From: Caulobacter sp.
Lineage (GTDB): Bacteria; Pseudomonadota; Alphaproteobacteria; Caulobacterales; Caulobacteraceae
Direction: 5' to 3'
Length of the DNA stretch: 64,000 nucleotides
Assembly (NCBI GenBank): GCA_017745235.1
Contig: JAGHZU010000017.1
Coordinates: 1 to 64,000 of the forward strand
Part shown: positions 44,718 through 52,355 of the stretch, one piece after another
How positions within the stretch are numbered: position 1 is the stretch's first letter
How the letters are laid out: each line of letters begins with the position of its first letter
The notes under the pieces: model-generated
Database searches by the model: none
Seen by the model: only the letters and a program-made list of their open reading frames with translations
Told to the model about the DNA's origin: nothing
Position numbers and translations under genes: made by a program

Positions 44718-46923
44718 AATACTGGCGATAGCTCTTGTAGTAGTAGTTGGCGTCGCCATAGCCGTAGCGGCCCTGGGCCTTCAGATCCACCTGGGTCAGG
44801 GCCACGCCGGCCACGAAGATCCCGCGTCCCTGCAGCAGGGACAGGGCCGTGGTGATGGCCTTGACCGGGGTCTTCTTCCAGCGGGCCAGCATCACCACGG
44901 CGTCGGCCGAGGGAGCCAGGATGCGGGTGTCGGCCACGGCCAGCAGCGGGGCGGTGTCGAGCAGCACCACGTCGAAGCGCGCGCGCAGTTCCGACAGCAG
45001 CCGGGCCATGGCCGCTGAACCCAGCACGTCGCGCGGGGTGTAGGCCACCTCCGACAGCGGCAGGATGCGGGCCCCGCTCTTGTCGGTCAGCAGCGCCTGG
45101 TCCAGCTGAGCCTGGCCGTTCAGCACCTCCAGCAGACCGACGGCCGGCTTTTCGGCCAGGAAGCGGTTGATGGCGCTCTGGCGCAGGTCGCAGTCGACGA
45201 CCACGACGTTGGCGCCCGACTGGGCCAGGGTGCGGGCCAGGGAGAAGGTGGTGGTGGTCTTGCCCTCGCCCGGCAGGGACGAGGTGATGGCGATCACCTT
45301 CACCGTCTCGCCCACGCGCGAGAACAGGATCGCCGCGCGGAGCTTGCGGAAGCTCTCGGCGAAGCTGGAGAGCGGCTTGGCCAGCAGATAGTCGGCCGGG
45401 CTGAGATCGCGAGCGATCTTGCCCTCGACGGCCGAGGCCAGCAGCGGCACCGAGCCCAGATAGGGCAGGCCCAGGCGACGCTCGACCTCGTCCTCGGTGA
45501 AGAGGCCGGCCATCAGGATCTCGGCCAGCACGACCGCCGCCGCGCCGGCGCCCAGGGCCATGAACAGACCCAGGGCCAGGTTCAGCGAGGGCTTGGGCGC
45601 GCTGGGCGAGGTGGGGATGCGGGCGCGCGAGACGACGCGGGCGTCGGGCTGCTCGATGCCCTGGGTGGTGGTGGTCTGCTTGAAGCGGGCCAGCAGGGTC
45701 TCATACAGCGTACGGACGGAGTCGGCCTTGCGCTCGAGCTCGGCCAGGCGGATGCCGGCGCGGTTGTTGCCGGCCAGGACGCCGCGCGAATTGGCCACGC
45801 TGCCCGCCATCGAGGCGGTGCGCTGGCGCGAGACCTGGGCCTTGGCTTCGAGCGACGAGATGATGCGCTGGATCTCGGCCTGGATCTGGCCGTCGATGTC
45901 GGCCAGCTCGCGCTTGGCCTTCAGCAGGTCGGGGTGGCGGTCGCCGTAGCGGCCGCTGAGGTCGGCGACCTCGGCGCTCTTCTCGGCGCGCTGCTTGCGC
46001 AGTTGCTGGACCACCGGCGAAGTCAGGGCCTCGCCCACGTCCTCGCCGTTGCTTCCGCGGGCCAGCTGGGCCTTGGCGGTGGCCAGGCGCGCGTCGGTCT
46101 CGGCCTGTTCGGCGCGGGCGCCGGCCAGTTGCTGGTTCAGGCCCGAGATCTCCTGCTCGGTGAGTGTGGCCCCCTCGGCGCTGAGCAGGTTGTTGGCGAT
46201 CTTGTATTGCTGGACGTCGGCCTCGGCGGCCTGCAGCTGGTCGCGCAGGTCGGCCACGCGGGTGTCCAGCCACTCGTTGGCGCTCTTGGTCGCCTGGAAC
46301 TTGGCTTCCAGCTGTTCGGTCAGGTAGAGGTCGGCGAAGGCGTTGGCCAGGCGCGCGGCCTGGGCCGGATCGGGGTGGGTGTAGTCCACCGTGATCAGGT
46401 AGGTCAGGCCCGCGCGCTTGACCTTCAGGTTCGCCAGCACGCGGTCGACCACGGTCTCCTGGCGGCGCTGAACCTCGACCGGATCGACGGCGGCGGTCGG
46501 GGCGACGGCCTTCTTGACCCAGGGCAGCCACGACTTGGCCCCCTTCGCATTGGGCGCGTAGGGATTGAAGTAGGGATCCTGGTCCAGCTTCAGCTGCTTG
46601 ATGACGCGCGAGGCCAGCGAGCGCGAGCGCAGCACCTCGACCTCGGTGTCGACCACGGGAGAGTCGGCCGGCAGGCCCGACAGCACCGCGTTGACGTCGG
46701 TCACCTGCTCGGTGCGGGTGTCCAGCATCACCTGGGCGGTGGCCGTGTATTTCGGCGTTTCCTGCAGGGTGAACAGCAGGACCGCCACCAGGACGGCCAG
46801 CGCCACCGCCGCGAACAGGCGCAGGCGGCGGCGGAACGTGGCGATGAGCACGTTCAGATCTAGCATCGTCGCCCCAGTCTCATGAACCGGGGCGGGCGGG
46901 GTCTCGAAAGCTGAGCCGTCCAT
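44707..46923 (-). CDS. Polysaccharide co-polymerase / tyrosine kinase (Wzc-like)
   Basis: A protein of about 738 residues. The N-terminal Wzz domain has two membrane segments (near residues 38-55 and 440-465) around a long periplasmic coiled-coil region. The cytoplasmic part has the BY-kinase motifs SSLPGEGKTTTTFS (Walker A', Lys about residue 552), VVDCDLRQS (Walker A) and VVLLDTAPLL (Walker B). The C-terminus is a Tyr cluster (8 Tyr in the last 20 residues), the autophosphorylation tail. It would control chain length and export together with the Wza-like protein. ATG 46923 has GAGAG nearby; a TTG five codons upstream is possible. Confidence 0.93.
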   Translation of the reverse strand: MDGSAFETPPAPVHETGATMLDLNVLIATFRRRLRLFAAVALAVLVAVLLFTLQETPKYTATAQVMLDTRTEQVTDVNAVLSGLPADSPVVDTEVEVLRSRSLASRVIKQLKLDQDPYFNPYAPNAKGAKSWLPWVKKAVAPTAAVDPVEVQRRQETVVDRVLANLKVKRAGLTYLITVDYTHPDPAQAARLANAFADLYLTEQLEAKFQATKSANEWLDTRVADLRDQLQAAEADVQQYKIANNLLSAEGATLTEQEISGLNQQLAGARAEQAETDARLATAKAQLARGSNGEDVGEALTSPVVQQLRKQRAEKSAEVADLSGRYGDRHPDLLKAKRELADIDGQIQAEIQRIISSLEAKAQVSRQRTASMAGSVANSRGVLAGNNRAGIRLAELERKADSVRTLYETLLARFKQTTTTQGIEQPDARVVSRARIPTSPSAPKPSLNLALGLFMALGAGAAAVVLAEILMAGLFTEDEVERRLGLPYLGSVPLLASAVEGKIARDLSPADYLLAKPLSSFAESFRKLRAAILFSRVGETVKVIAITSSLPGEGKTTTTFSLARTLAQSGANVVVVDCDLRQSAINRFLAEKPAVGLLEVLNGQAQLDQALLTDKSGARILPLSEVAYTPRDVLGSAAMARLLSELRARFDVVLLDTAPLLAVADTRILAPSADAVVMLARWKKTPVKAITTALSLLQGRGIFVAGVALTQVDLKAQGRYGYGDANYYYKSYRQYYAD

Positions 46924-46964
46924 GGGTACTCTCACCAAACGTCCCGCCGAAGCGGGACGTGTTC

Positions 46965-48221
46965 CTAGAACTGAAGGGCGACCGAAGCCGTAACCTTGTT
47001 GTCGTCGAACGAGGAGCCCGGCTGGGTCCCTTGCGACTTCTGCTTCAGGTAAGTGTAACCGAGCACGAGGCCGACATTGCGGTTGAGCAGGTAGGTCACC
47101 GAAGCGCCCGCGCCCGTCCGCTTATCGTCGCGATCGATGGTCTGGTAGACGTCCTTCCCGTAGCTGGCCTGCGCCGACAGCAGAACGTTTCGCAGCAGTT
47201 CGTGATCAATAGCGGCCGAAACGTTGTTCGAAATGTAGCCTTGCGAGCCGGCGGCCACCGATTCCTCGATGGTGCGCGAACCGTTGAAGGTGACCGTGGT
47301 CAGCTGGGTCGGGAACCACTCCACCTTGGCCAGGGCGCTGAAGCCGCTGACGTCGGCGTAGTTGGCGTCATAGGACTGCTTCATGTAGCCGCCCTCGATC
47401 TCGCCGCGGATGACCTGCGAGAGCTCGAAATTGGCGCCGACGGTGAAGGTGTAGCCGTCGGAATCGCGGCCGGCCGTCGCCAGGTCGTAGTTCTTGTTGT
47501 TGCCCAGGGCCGAGAAGAACAGCGCCGTGTCGGGGCTCAGCGCATACTCCACCTTGCCGCCGTAGTAGAACTCGTTGCGGTCGCGATCGTCCTGCAGCAG
47601 GAACGCGCCGCCGATCGTGGTGGAGTTGTCGTAGTTGTAGTCCTTGTCGATCAACCGGCCGGTCAGGCGGACGCGGTTGAACTCCTTGACCCCGGTCAGG
47701 TTGCCGGTGACCAGGCTGTACTCGATCGGCGTCGCCGAGGCCGGCGGGGCGGTCGGCGAGGTGCGGGGCTCGGTCAGCTTCTGGTACTGCAGCGCGCCGC
47801 TGATGTTGGAGCCGCGCACCAGGTCGATGCGGCCGCTGGCGCCGATGGTGTATTCCTCGGTGTTTTCGGTGTCGAAGTCCGAATAGCGGTTGATCGAGGC
47901 CGAACCGAAGAGATTCAGGGCGTGGCGCGACCAGTTCGAGCGCAGGGCCGCCTCCGGCTTGACCCGCCAGATCACGTCGTTTTCTTCGTTGGTCGCCTGG
48001 GCGTAGATGTTGTCGTTGAATTCGGCCGCCACGGTCAGGCGCGGATACAGCGTGAAGCCGCCCGTCTTGATGCCGATCGCCTCGTAGTCGGGGCGCGGGC
48101 GCTCGCGGACCGAGACGTTGCGGTCGCGCTTGAAATTCGAGCCCAGGTCCTGGGCCGAAACGACACACGGCGCAGCAAGCACCAGCACAGCCGCCACGGC
48201 GGCCGACGAGAGAAACTTCAT
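46965..48221 (-). CDS. Outer membrane beta-barrel protein (BBP2-like) of the polysaccharide locus
   Basis: A 418-residue protein with a signal peptide (FLSSAAVAAVLVLAAPCVVSA), a short linker and a barrel of many alternating strands ending in the outer-membrane signal VTASVALQF. The motif GGFTLYPRLTVAAEFNDNIYAQATNEENDVIWRVKPEAAL is typical of BBP2_2-type barrels (GfcD/WssD-like neighbours in EPS loci). Its role may be polysaccharide transit across the outer membrane or surface anchoring. It is 41 bases upstream of the Wzc gene on the same strand. Confidence 0.85.
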   Translation of the reverse strand: MKFLSSAAVAAVLVLAAPCVVSAQDLGSNFKRDRNVSVRERPRPDYEAIGIKTGGFTLYPRLTVAAEFNDNIYAQATNEENDVIWRVKPEAALRSNWSRHALNLFGSASINRYSDFDTENTEEYTIGASGRIDLVRGSNISGALQYQKLTEPRTSPTAPPASATPIEYSLVTGNLTGVKEFNRVRLTGRLIDKDYNYDNSTTIGGAFLLQDDRDRNEFYYGGKVEYALSPDTALFFSALGNNKNYDLATAGRDSDGYTFTVGANFELSQVIRGEIEGGYMKQSYDANYADVSGFSALAKVEWFPTQLTTVTFNGSRTIEESVAAGSQGYISNNVSAAIDHELLRNVLLSAQASYGKDVYQTIDRDDKRTGAGASVTYLLNRNVGLVLGYTYLKQKSQGTQPGSSFDDNKVTASVALQF

Positions 48222-48298
48222 GGCTTTATCCCCACCAATGGATCGTAGGGCCCCTGGATCGGTCACAAACACAGACCGGAGGCCGAAGCGACCTTCTG

Positions 48299-48850
48299 TT
48301 AACTGCCGCAGTAGCTGGCGATGACGCCGGCGCACGGGTCGAAGGCGGCGGTCGGAGTCGTCGTACCCGTCACGCCGCCGGCGCTGGGAGCGCCGCTCAG
48401 CGAAACCAGGATGCTCGGAGCCCCGTCGCTGCCGGTCGAAGCGGTCACCGTGGCCGATTGGCCGGTCTTCGACAGCTGGGCGACGACCGCCGGCGCCGCC
48501 GCGACCTTGGCGGCGAAATCCGGCGCGACCGAGGCGGCCACCGTCACCGCGACGCCAGCGCTGATCGTGCCGTTCGCCACGGCCTGGACCAGGGCGTCCG
48601 CAATGGCCTGGGGCGAAGCGCCCGTGGCGGCCAGGGCGGCGGAGATCGACGCGGTGATCGCGGCGGTCTTGGCCTCAGGCGAGAGGGCGGCGAAGCCCGG
48701 ATCGGCGGCGGCGGCGCGAGCCGCGGCCGAGATGGAAGCCTGCAGCGAGGCCGCCGTGGCCGGCGCCTGGGCGAAGGCGACGCCCTCGACGACAGGCGTG
48801 ACGACCAAGGCGATGCCCAGGCAGGCGGCGCTGATATGACGCGAGAACAT
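48299..48850 (-). CDS. Ala-rich secreted protein, unknown function
   Basis: A 183-residue protein with a signal peptide (ISAACLGIALVVTPVVEGVAFAQA), then a long Ala/Ser/Val-rich helical stretch (ATAASLQASISAAARAAAADPGFAALSPEAKTAAITASISAALAATGASPQAIADAL) and a C-terminus with two Cys (DPCAGVIASYCGS). It precedes the OMP and Wzc genes with about 77 bp between it and the OMP start. The composition suggests an extended or fibrous secreted protein. No family recognised. The ATG at 48850 is used because it starts the signal peptide. Confidence 0.7.
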   Translation of the reverse strand: MFSRHISAACLGIALVVTPVVEGVAFAQAPATAASLQASISAAARAAAADPGFAALSPEAKTAAITASISAALAATGASPQAIADALVQAVANGTISAGVAVTVAASVAPDFAAKVAAAPAVVAQLSKTGQSATVTASTGSDGAPSILVSLSGAPSAGGVTGTTTPTAAFDPCAGVIASYCGS

Positions 48851-49136
48851 GGCGAGCCCCTTCCCCGTGTTGAAAATTCGCGCGGACCATAATGTCGCAC
48901 CTGCGAACATTCCAGCGATATTTACGGCTGGTTAAGCAATAAATTTAGATTCCACCGCCACGCGAACCAACACGATGACTTTCAAGGCAAAATAGCTCTC
49001 CGCGGATCAATCAGCCGGCATTAACTAGGTGAAAACCCTCACTTAACGAGCATCGAACAAGGGTTCGAACGGCAAATGCACACGGGCTCGATGTTCCAGC
49101 ACAGCTTGGCTTTAGACTCTCGGTCAACTTCAACCA
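48851..49136. other. Intergenic region upstream of the Ala-rich protein gene
   Basis: 286 bases with an AT-richer part (48895-48960), likely holding the promoter of the Ala-rich/OMP/Wzc/Wzy minus-strand operon. No further gene was seen. Confidence 0.5.
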
Positions 49137-49283
49137 TCACTTGGAAACTCTGGAACCACTCTCCAACGGGGTCCGGCGATAGCGGCGGCGCAGTTTTCTC
49201 AGTCTGCGCAGGACAGGTCGCTCCACACTGGGCCACAGGAACAGGGCCACCAGTCCGATCATGACGAGGTAAATCAGCAGCAC
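49137..49283 (-). CDS. Small membrane protein with cationic tail, 48 aa
   Basis: GTG 49283 (a second GTG at 49289 is possible) starts a 48-residue protein whose first 20 residues are hydrophobic (LLIYLVMIGLVALFLWPSVE), followed by RPVLRRLRKLRRRYRRTPLE and a short polar end. A GAGG ribosome-binding site lies about 7 bases before 49283, which decides the start. It is one membrane span with a strongly basic cytoplasmic tail of 10 Arg/Lys. No family recognised. It lies on the same strand as the polysaccharide operon, 286 bp upstream, so linkage is possible but not shown. Confidence 0.68.
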   Translation of the reverse strand: MLLIYLVMIGLVALFLWPSVERPVLRRLRKLRRRYRRTPLESGSRVSK

Positions 49284-49427
49284 GCGCACACCTCATATGT
49301 TGCAGCGCACACTAACACCGTCGCTTGAAGGTTTCTTCGCAGCCGGGCTCGCCCGCTCGCCGGCGAGGCGAAAATCGCAACGGCGCCCAACGGCCGGGCG
49401 CCCGCTGCGTCCCGGGGGCCGTCCTGT

Positions 49428-49444
49428 GAACATGTAACATGTTC
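49428..49444. promoter_or_regulatory. Perfect inverted repeat GAACATGTAACATGTTC upstream of the metal-efflux operon
   Basis: The 7-bp arms GAACATG and CATGTTC with a TAA spacer lie 32 bases before ATG 49477. A site like this could be bound by a dimeric metal sensor (ArsR/SmtB, Zur or CzcR-type), with the position suggesting repression. The regulator is not in the window. Confidence 0.55.
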
Positions 49445-49476
49445 TCAGCCCGCGACTTTCTTGGTAACGCGGCGGC

Positions 49477-49863
49477 ATGGTCGGGATCGCGACAGCACTG
49501 AAGCGGATGGGCGGGGCGTTTTTCGTCGGCCTGCTGCTGTGCCTGGCGTTCGCGCCCACCGCGGACAGCCTGGTCTGCTCGACCGACGTCCCCATGCTGG
49601 AAAGCCTCGCCGCGCCGGACATCGCGCCGATCGCCACGACTCTCCACGCCCACGACGACGCGGATCGCCATGGCGAAAACCAACGCGACGGAGGCGACGA
49701 CGCCTGCGTCCATGGCCACTGCCATCAGGCCGCCTCGCCGGCCGCGCCCGTCGTCATCACCCTGGCCGAGGCCAGCGTTACCGGCCTAGGGCTGACGCCG
49801 TCCAAGACCGGCCTGCCGCCATCGCGCTCGCCCGATGGTCCCATGGAACCCCCTCGCGCCTGA
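49477..49863 (+). CDS. His/Cys-rich small exported or membrane protein, first gene of czc operon
   Basis: A 128-residue protein. The N-terminus has a hydrophobic signal or anchor (GGAFFVGLLLCLAFAPTA), followed by a periplasmic-type region with a metal-binding cluster HAHDDADRHGENQR then DDACVHGHCHQAA (five His and two Cys in about 15 residues), and a Ser/Pro-rich C-terminus. This resembles the small His-rich proteins that precede metal efflux genes. It likely binds or buffers Zn, Co, Cd or Cu, but no named family is certain. It ends 58 bases before czcC. An alternative start at the Met at 49507 gives a shorter signal. Confidence 0.72.
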   Translation: MVGIATALKRMGGAFFVGLLLCLAFAPTADSLVCSTDVPMLESLAAPDIAPIATTLHAHDDADRHGENQRDGGDDACVHGHCHQAASPAAPVVITLAEASVTGLGLTPSKTGLPPSRSPDGPMEPPRA

Positions 49864-49921
49864 CCTGGCCGCGCCTTCAGGCGCGTGATCGCCATCGTCC
49901 ATTCGCAAGCAGGGATTTCCC

Positions 49922-51169
49922 ATGCCTTCCCGATACGTCCGGCCCGTCGCCATGCTCGGCGCGGCGCTGGCGCTCGTCGGCCTCGGCGCGCCTTCGCGCT
50001 CCGCCGCCGAGCCCCTGACCCCGGCCGCCGCCACCGCGCGCGCCCAGGCTCGATCCCCCCTCGTCACCGCCGCCCAGGCCGCCGTTGACGCCGCCGAGGC
50101 CCGCGCCCGCCAGGCCGGATTCCGTCCCAATCCGGAGGCGGGTCTCCAGACCGAGAACTTCGCCGGCTCCGGCCCCTACGCCGACTTCGCGTCGGCCGAG
50201 ACCACCGCCTCGGTCAGCCAAAGGCTCGAACTGGGCGGCAAGCGCAGGACCCGAGCGGCGGCGGCCCAGGCCGAGGCCGAGGCTGCGCGCGTGGGCTTCG
50301 CCGTCGCCCGGGCAGATCTGGTCCAGGAGGTCGCCGTCCGCTATGCCGAGGCCCTGGCCGCCCAGGAGCGCCTGGCCCTGGCGCGCGACACCGCCGAGAG
50401 GGCGGCAAGCCTGTCGCGGGTGGCCGCCGCCCTGGTCGACAGCGGCCGCGAGCCGCCCTTGCGCGGCCTGCGCGCCGAGGCCGCCAGCCAGGAAGCCCAG
50501 GCCGCCGTGGTCGCCGCCGAGGCCGAGGTCGCCGCCGCCCGCCGGGCGCTGGCTGCGCTGTGGGAAGGCGCTGCGGGAGGCGACGGGGGCGAGACGCTGG
50601 ACCTGGTCGCCGCGGAGACCCCCTCTCCTCCGGCCGCCGCCACGATCGATCCCGGCCTGAGCCTCGACGTGCGCCTGGCCCGCGCCGGCCGCGAAGCCGC
50701 CCAGGCGGCCGTCGATCGCGAGCGAGCCGCCGCCCGTCCCGACCTGACCATCCAGGCGGGCGTCCGGCGGTTCGAGCAGACCGGGGACACCGCCCTGGTC
50801 GTGGGCTTCACCGCCCCCATCCCGATCGCCAACCGGAACCAGGGCGCGGTCGCGGCCGCGCGGGCCGACGTCGTCGCCGCCGAGGCTCGCGAACGGCTGG
50901 CCCTCGCCCGCTCGGTCCGAGCGATCCGGGACGGCGAGGCCGCGCTGCGGGCCGCCGATGCTCGCCTGCAGGCCCTGGAGGTTCGGATCGCTCCTCAGGC
51001 CCTCACCGCCGTCGACCTGGCCCGCCGAGGCTTCGAGGCCGGCAAGTTCTCGCTGCTCGACGTGCTGGACGCCCAGGGCGCCCTGAGCGCCGCCCGTACA
51101 GACCTGATCGCCGCCCGCCTTCAGCGCGCCAAGGCGCTGGCCGCGCTCGAACGCGCCGCGGCCCAATAG
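49922..51169 (+). CDS. czcC: Outer membrane efflux protein CzcC (TolC family)
   Basis: A 415-residue exported outer-membrane factor. After the signal peptide (AALALVGLGAPSRSAA) there are two OEP repeats: PEAGLQTENFAGSG...SVSQRLELGGKRRTRAAAAQAEAEAARVGFAVARADLVQEV and GLSLDVRLARAGREAAQAAVDRERAAARPDLTIQAGVRRFEQTGDTALVVGFTAPIPIANRNQGAVAAARADV. The LELGGKR and PIPIANRNQG motifs are hallmarks of CzcC. It provides the outer-membrane exit duct for the RND pump downstream (gap 10 bases to czcB). Confidence 0.92.
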   Translation: MPSRYVRPVAMLGAALALVGLGAPSRSAAEPLTPAAATARAQARSPLVTAAQAAVDAAEARARQAGFRPNPEAGLQTENFAGSGPYADFASAETTASVSQRLELGGKRRTRAAAAQAEAEAARVGFAVARADLVQEVAVRYAEALAAQERLALARDTAERAASLSRVAAALVDSGREPPLRGLRAEAASQEAQAAVVAAEAEVAAARRALAALWEGAAGGDGGETLDLVAAETPSPPAAATIDPGLSLDVRLARAGREAAQAAVDRERAAARPDLTIQAGVRRFEQTGDTALVVGFTAPIPIANRNQGAVAAARADVVAAEARERLALARSVRAIRDGEAALRAADARLQALEVRIAPQALTAVDLARRGFEAGKFSLLDVLDAQGALSAARTDLIAARLQRAKALAALERAAAQ

Positions 51170-51179
51170 GAACCCGACC

Positions 51180-52355
51180 ATGAGCACCATCAATCGGAAG
51201 ACCCTGCTGGCGGCCGTGGCGGTCGCCAGCCTGCTGGCCGCCGGCGCCGGAGCGCTGGCTGGCCGAACCCTGGCCTCGCCGCCGGCCGACGCGGCCCCGT
51301 CCGGGGCGGGGGAAGGCGATCACGCCAACGACCGGCCCCACCTGGCTATGACCCCCGAGCGCATCGCCGCCGACGGCGTGCAACTGGTGACCTTGGCGGA
51401 AGGCGGGCTGGACGCCGCCATTCCGGTCCAGGCCACGGTGGTCGCGGCCCCCGACGGCGCGGCCGTGCTGGCGGCACGCGCCGACGGGGCGGTCGTGCGG
51501 ATCCGCAAGCGCCTGGGCGATTCCGTCGCCGCCGGCGAGGCGGTGGCCGCGATCGAGAGCCGCGACGCCGCGGCGATCAGCGCCGAGCGCAGCGCCGCGG
51601 CCGCCCGAGCCGCGGCCGCCCGCCAGGCCTTGGCCCGCGAACAGGCGCTGTTCACGGCCAGGGTCAGCGCCCGCCAGGACCTGGAGGCCGCCCAGGCCCA
51701 GGCCGCCATCGCCGAGGCCGAACTGCGCCGCGCCGGCCGGACCGGCGCGGCGGCCGGCCTGTCGGGTGACGGCCGCACCCTGGTCGTGACCAGCCCGATC
51801 GCCGGCCGGATCACCTCGGCCGACACGAGCCTGGGGGCCTATGTGACCGCCGGGACGGAGCTGTTCCGCGTGGCCGATCCGGGCCGGGTGGAGATCCAGG
51901 CGGCCCTGCCCGCCGCCGACGCCCGACGGGTGAGGCCTGGAGACGCCGCGACGGTGGAAACCCTCGACGGCCCCGCCTCGGCTGTCGTGCGCAGCGTCAC
52001 GCCGGCCCTCGACGCCGAGAGCCGTACGGCGACGGCCGTCCTGGTGCTGACCGGGCCGACCGCCGCGACGCTCGCGCCCGGCCAGGCGCTGGCCGCCCGC
52101 ATCACCCCACGCGGCGGTCCCGCCAGGCCCGGCGACCGCATCGCCGTACCGGACGAGGCGGTGCAGTCGCTGAACGGCGCCGACGTGGTCTTCGTGCGCA
52201 CCCGCGACGGCTTCGAGCCCCGCCCCGTGCGCATCGGACGCCGGGGCGGCGGCCAGGTCGAGATCGTGTCGGGCGCCAGCGCCGGCGAGGTGGTCGCCGG
52301 CAAGGGCGCCTTCCTGCTCAAGGCCGAACTGGGCAAGGGGGAGGCCGAGCATTGA
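51180..52355 (+). CDS. czcB: Membrane fusion protein CzcB (HlyD family)
   Basis: A 391-residue periplasmic adaptor with an N-terminal membrane anchor (LLAAVAVASLLAAGAGALAG), a biotinyl/lipoyl-type hairpin split by a coiled coil (AERSAAAARAAAARQALAREQALFTARVSARQDLEAAQAQAAIAEAELRRAG), and beta-barrel and C-terminal domains (AVPDEAVQSLNGADVVFVRTRDGFEPRPVRIGRRGGGQVEIVSGASAGEVVAGKGAFLLKAELGKGEAEH). This links czcA to czcC. Its ATG is 10 bases after czcC and its stop overlaps the czcA start by 4. Confidence 0.93.
   Translation: MSTINRKTLLAAVAVASLLAAGAGALAGRTLASPPADAAPSGAGEGDHANDRPHLAMTPERIAADGVQLVTLAEGGLDAAIPVQATVVAAPDGAAVLAARADGAVVRIRKRLGDSVAAGEAVAAIESRDAAAISAERSAAAARAAAARQALAREQALFTARVSARQDLEAAQAQAAIAEAELRRAGRTGAAAGLSGDGRTLVVTSPIAGRITSADTSLGAYVTAGTELFRVADPGRVEIQAALPAADARRVRPGDAATVETLDGPASAVVRSVTPALDAESRTATAVLVLTGPTAATLAPGQALAARITPRGGPARPGDRIAVPDEAVQSLNGADVVFVRTRDGFEPRPVRIGRRGGGQVEIVSGASAGEVVAGKGAFLLKAELGKGEAEH

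Noticed and set aside
48851..49136. Possible CtrA boxes (TTAA motifs near 48934 and 49020)
   Set aside because: Spacing between TTAA copies does not fit TTAA-N7-TTAA.
49039..49296. 85-aa minus frame starting MRCARAADLP
   Set aside because: The overlapping 48-aa frame at 49137-49283 has a membrane segment and a properly spaced ribosome-binding site; the longer frame looks random.
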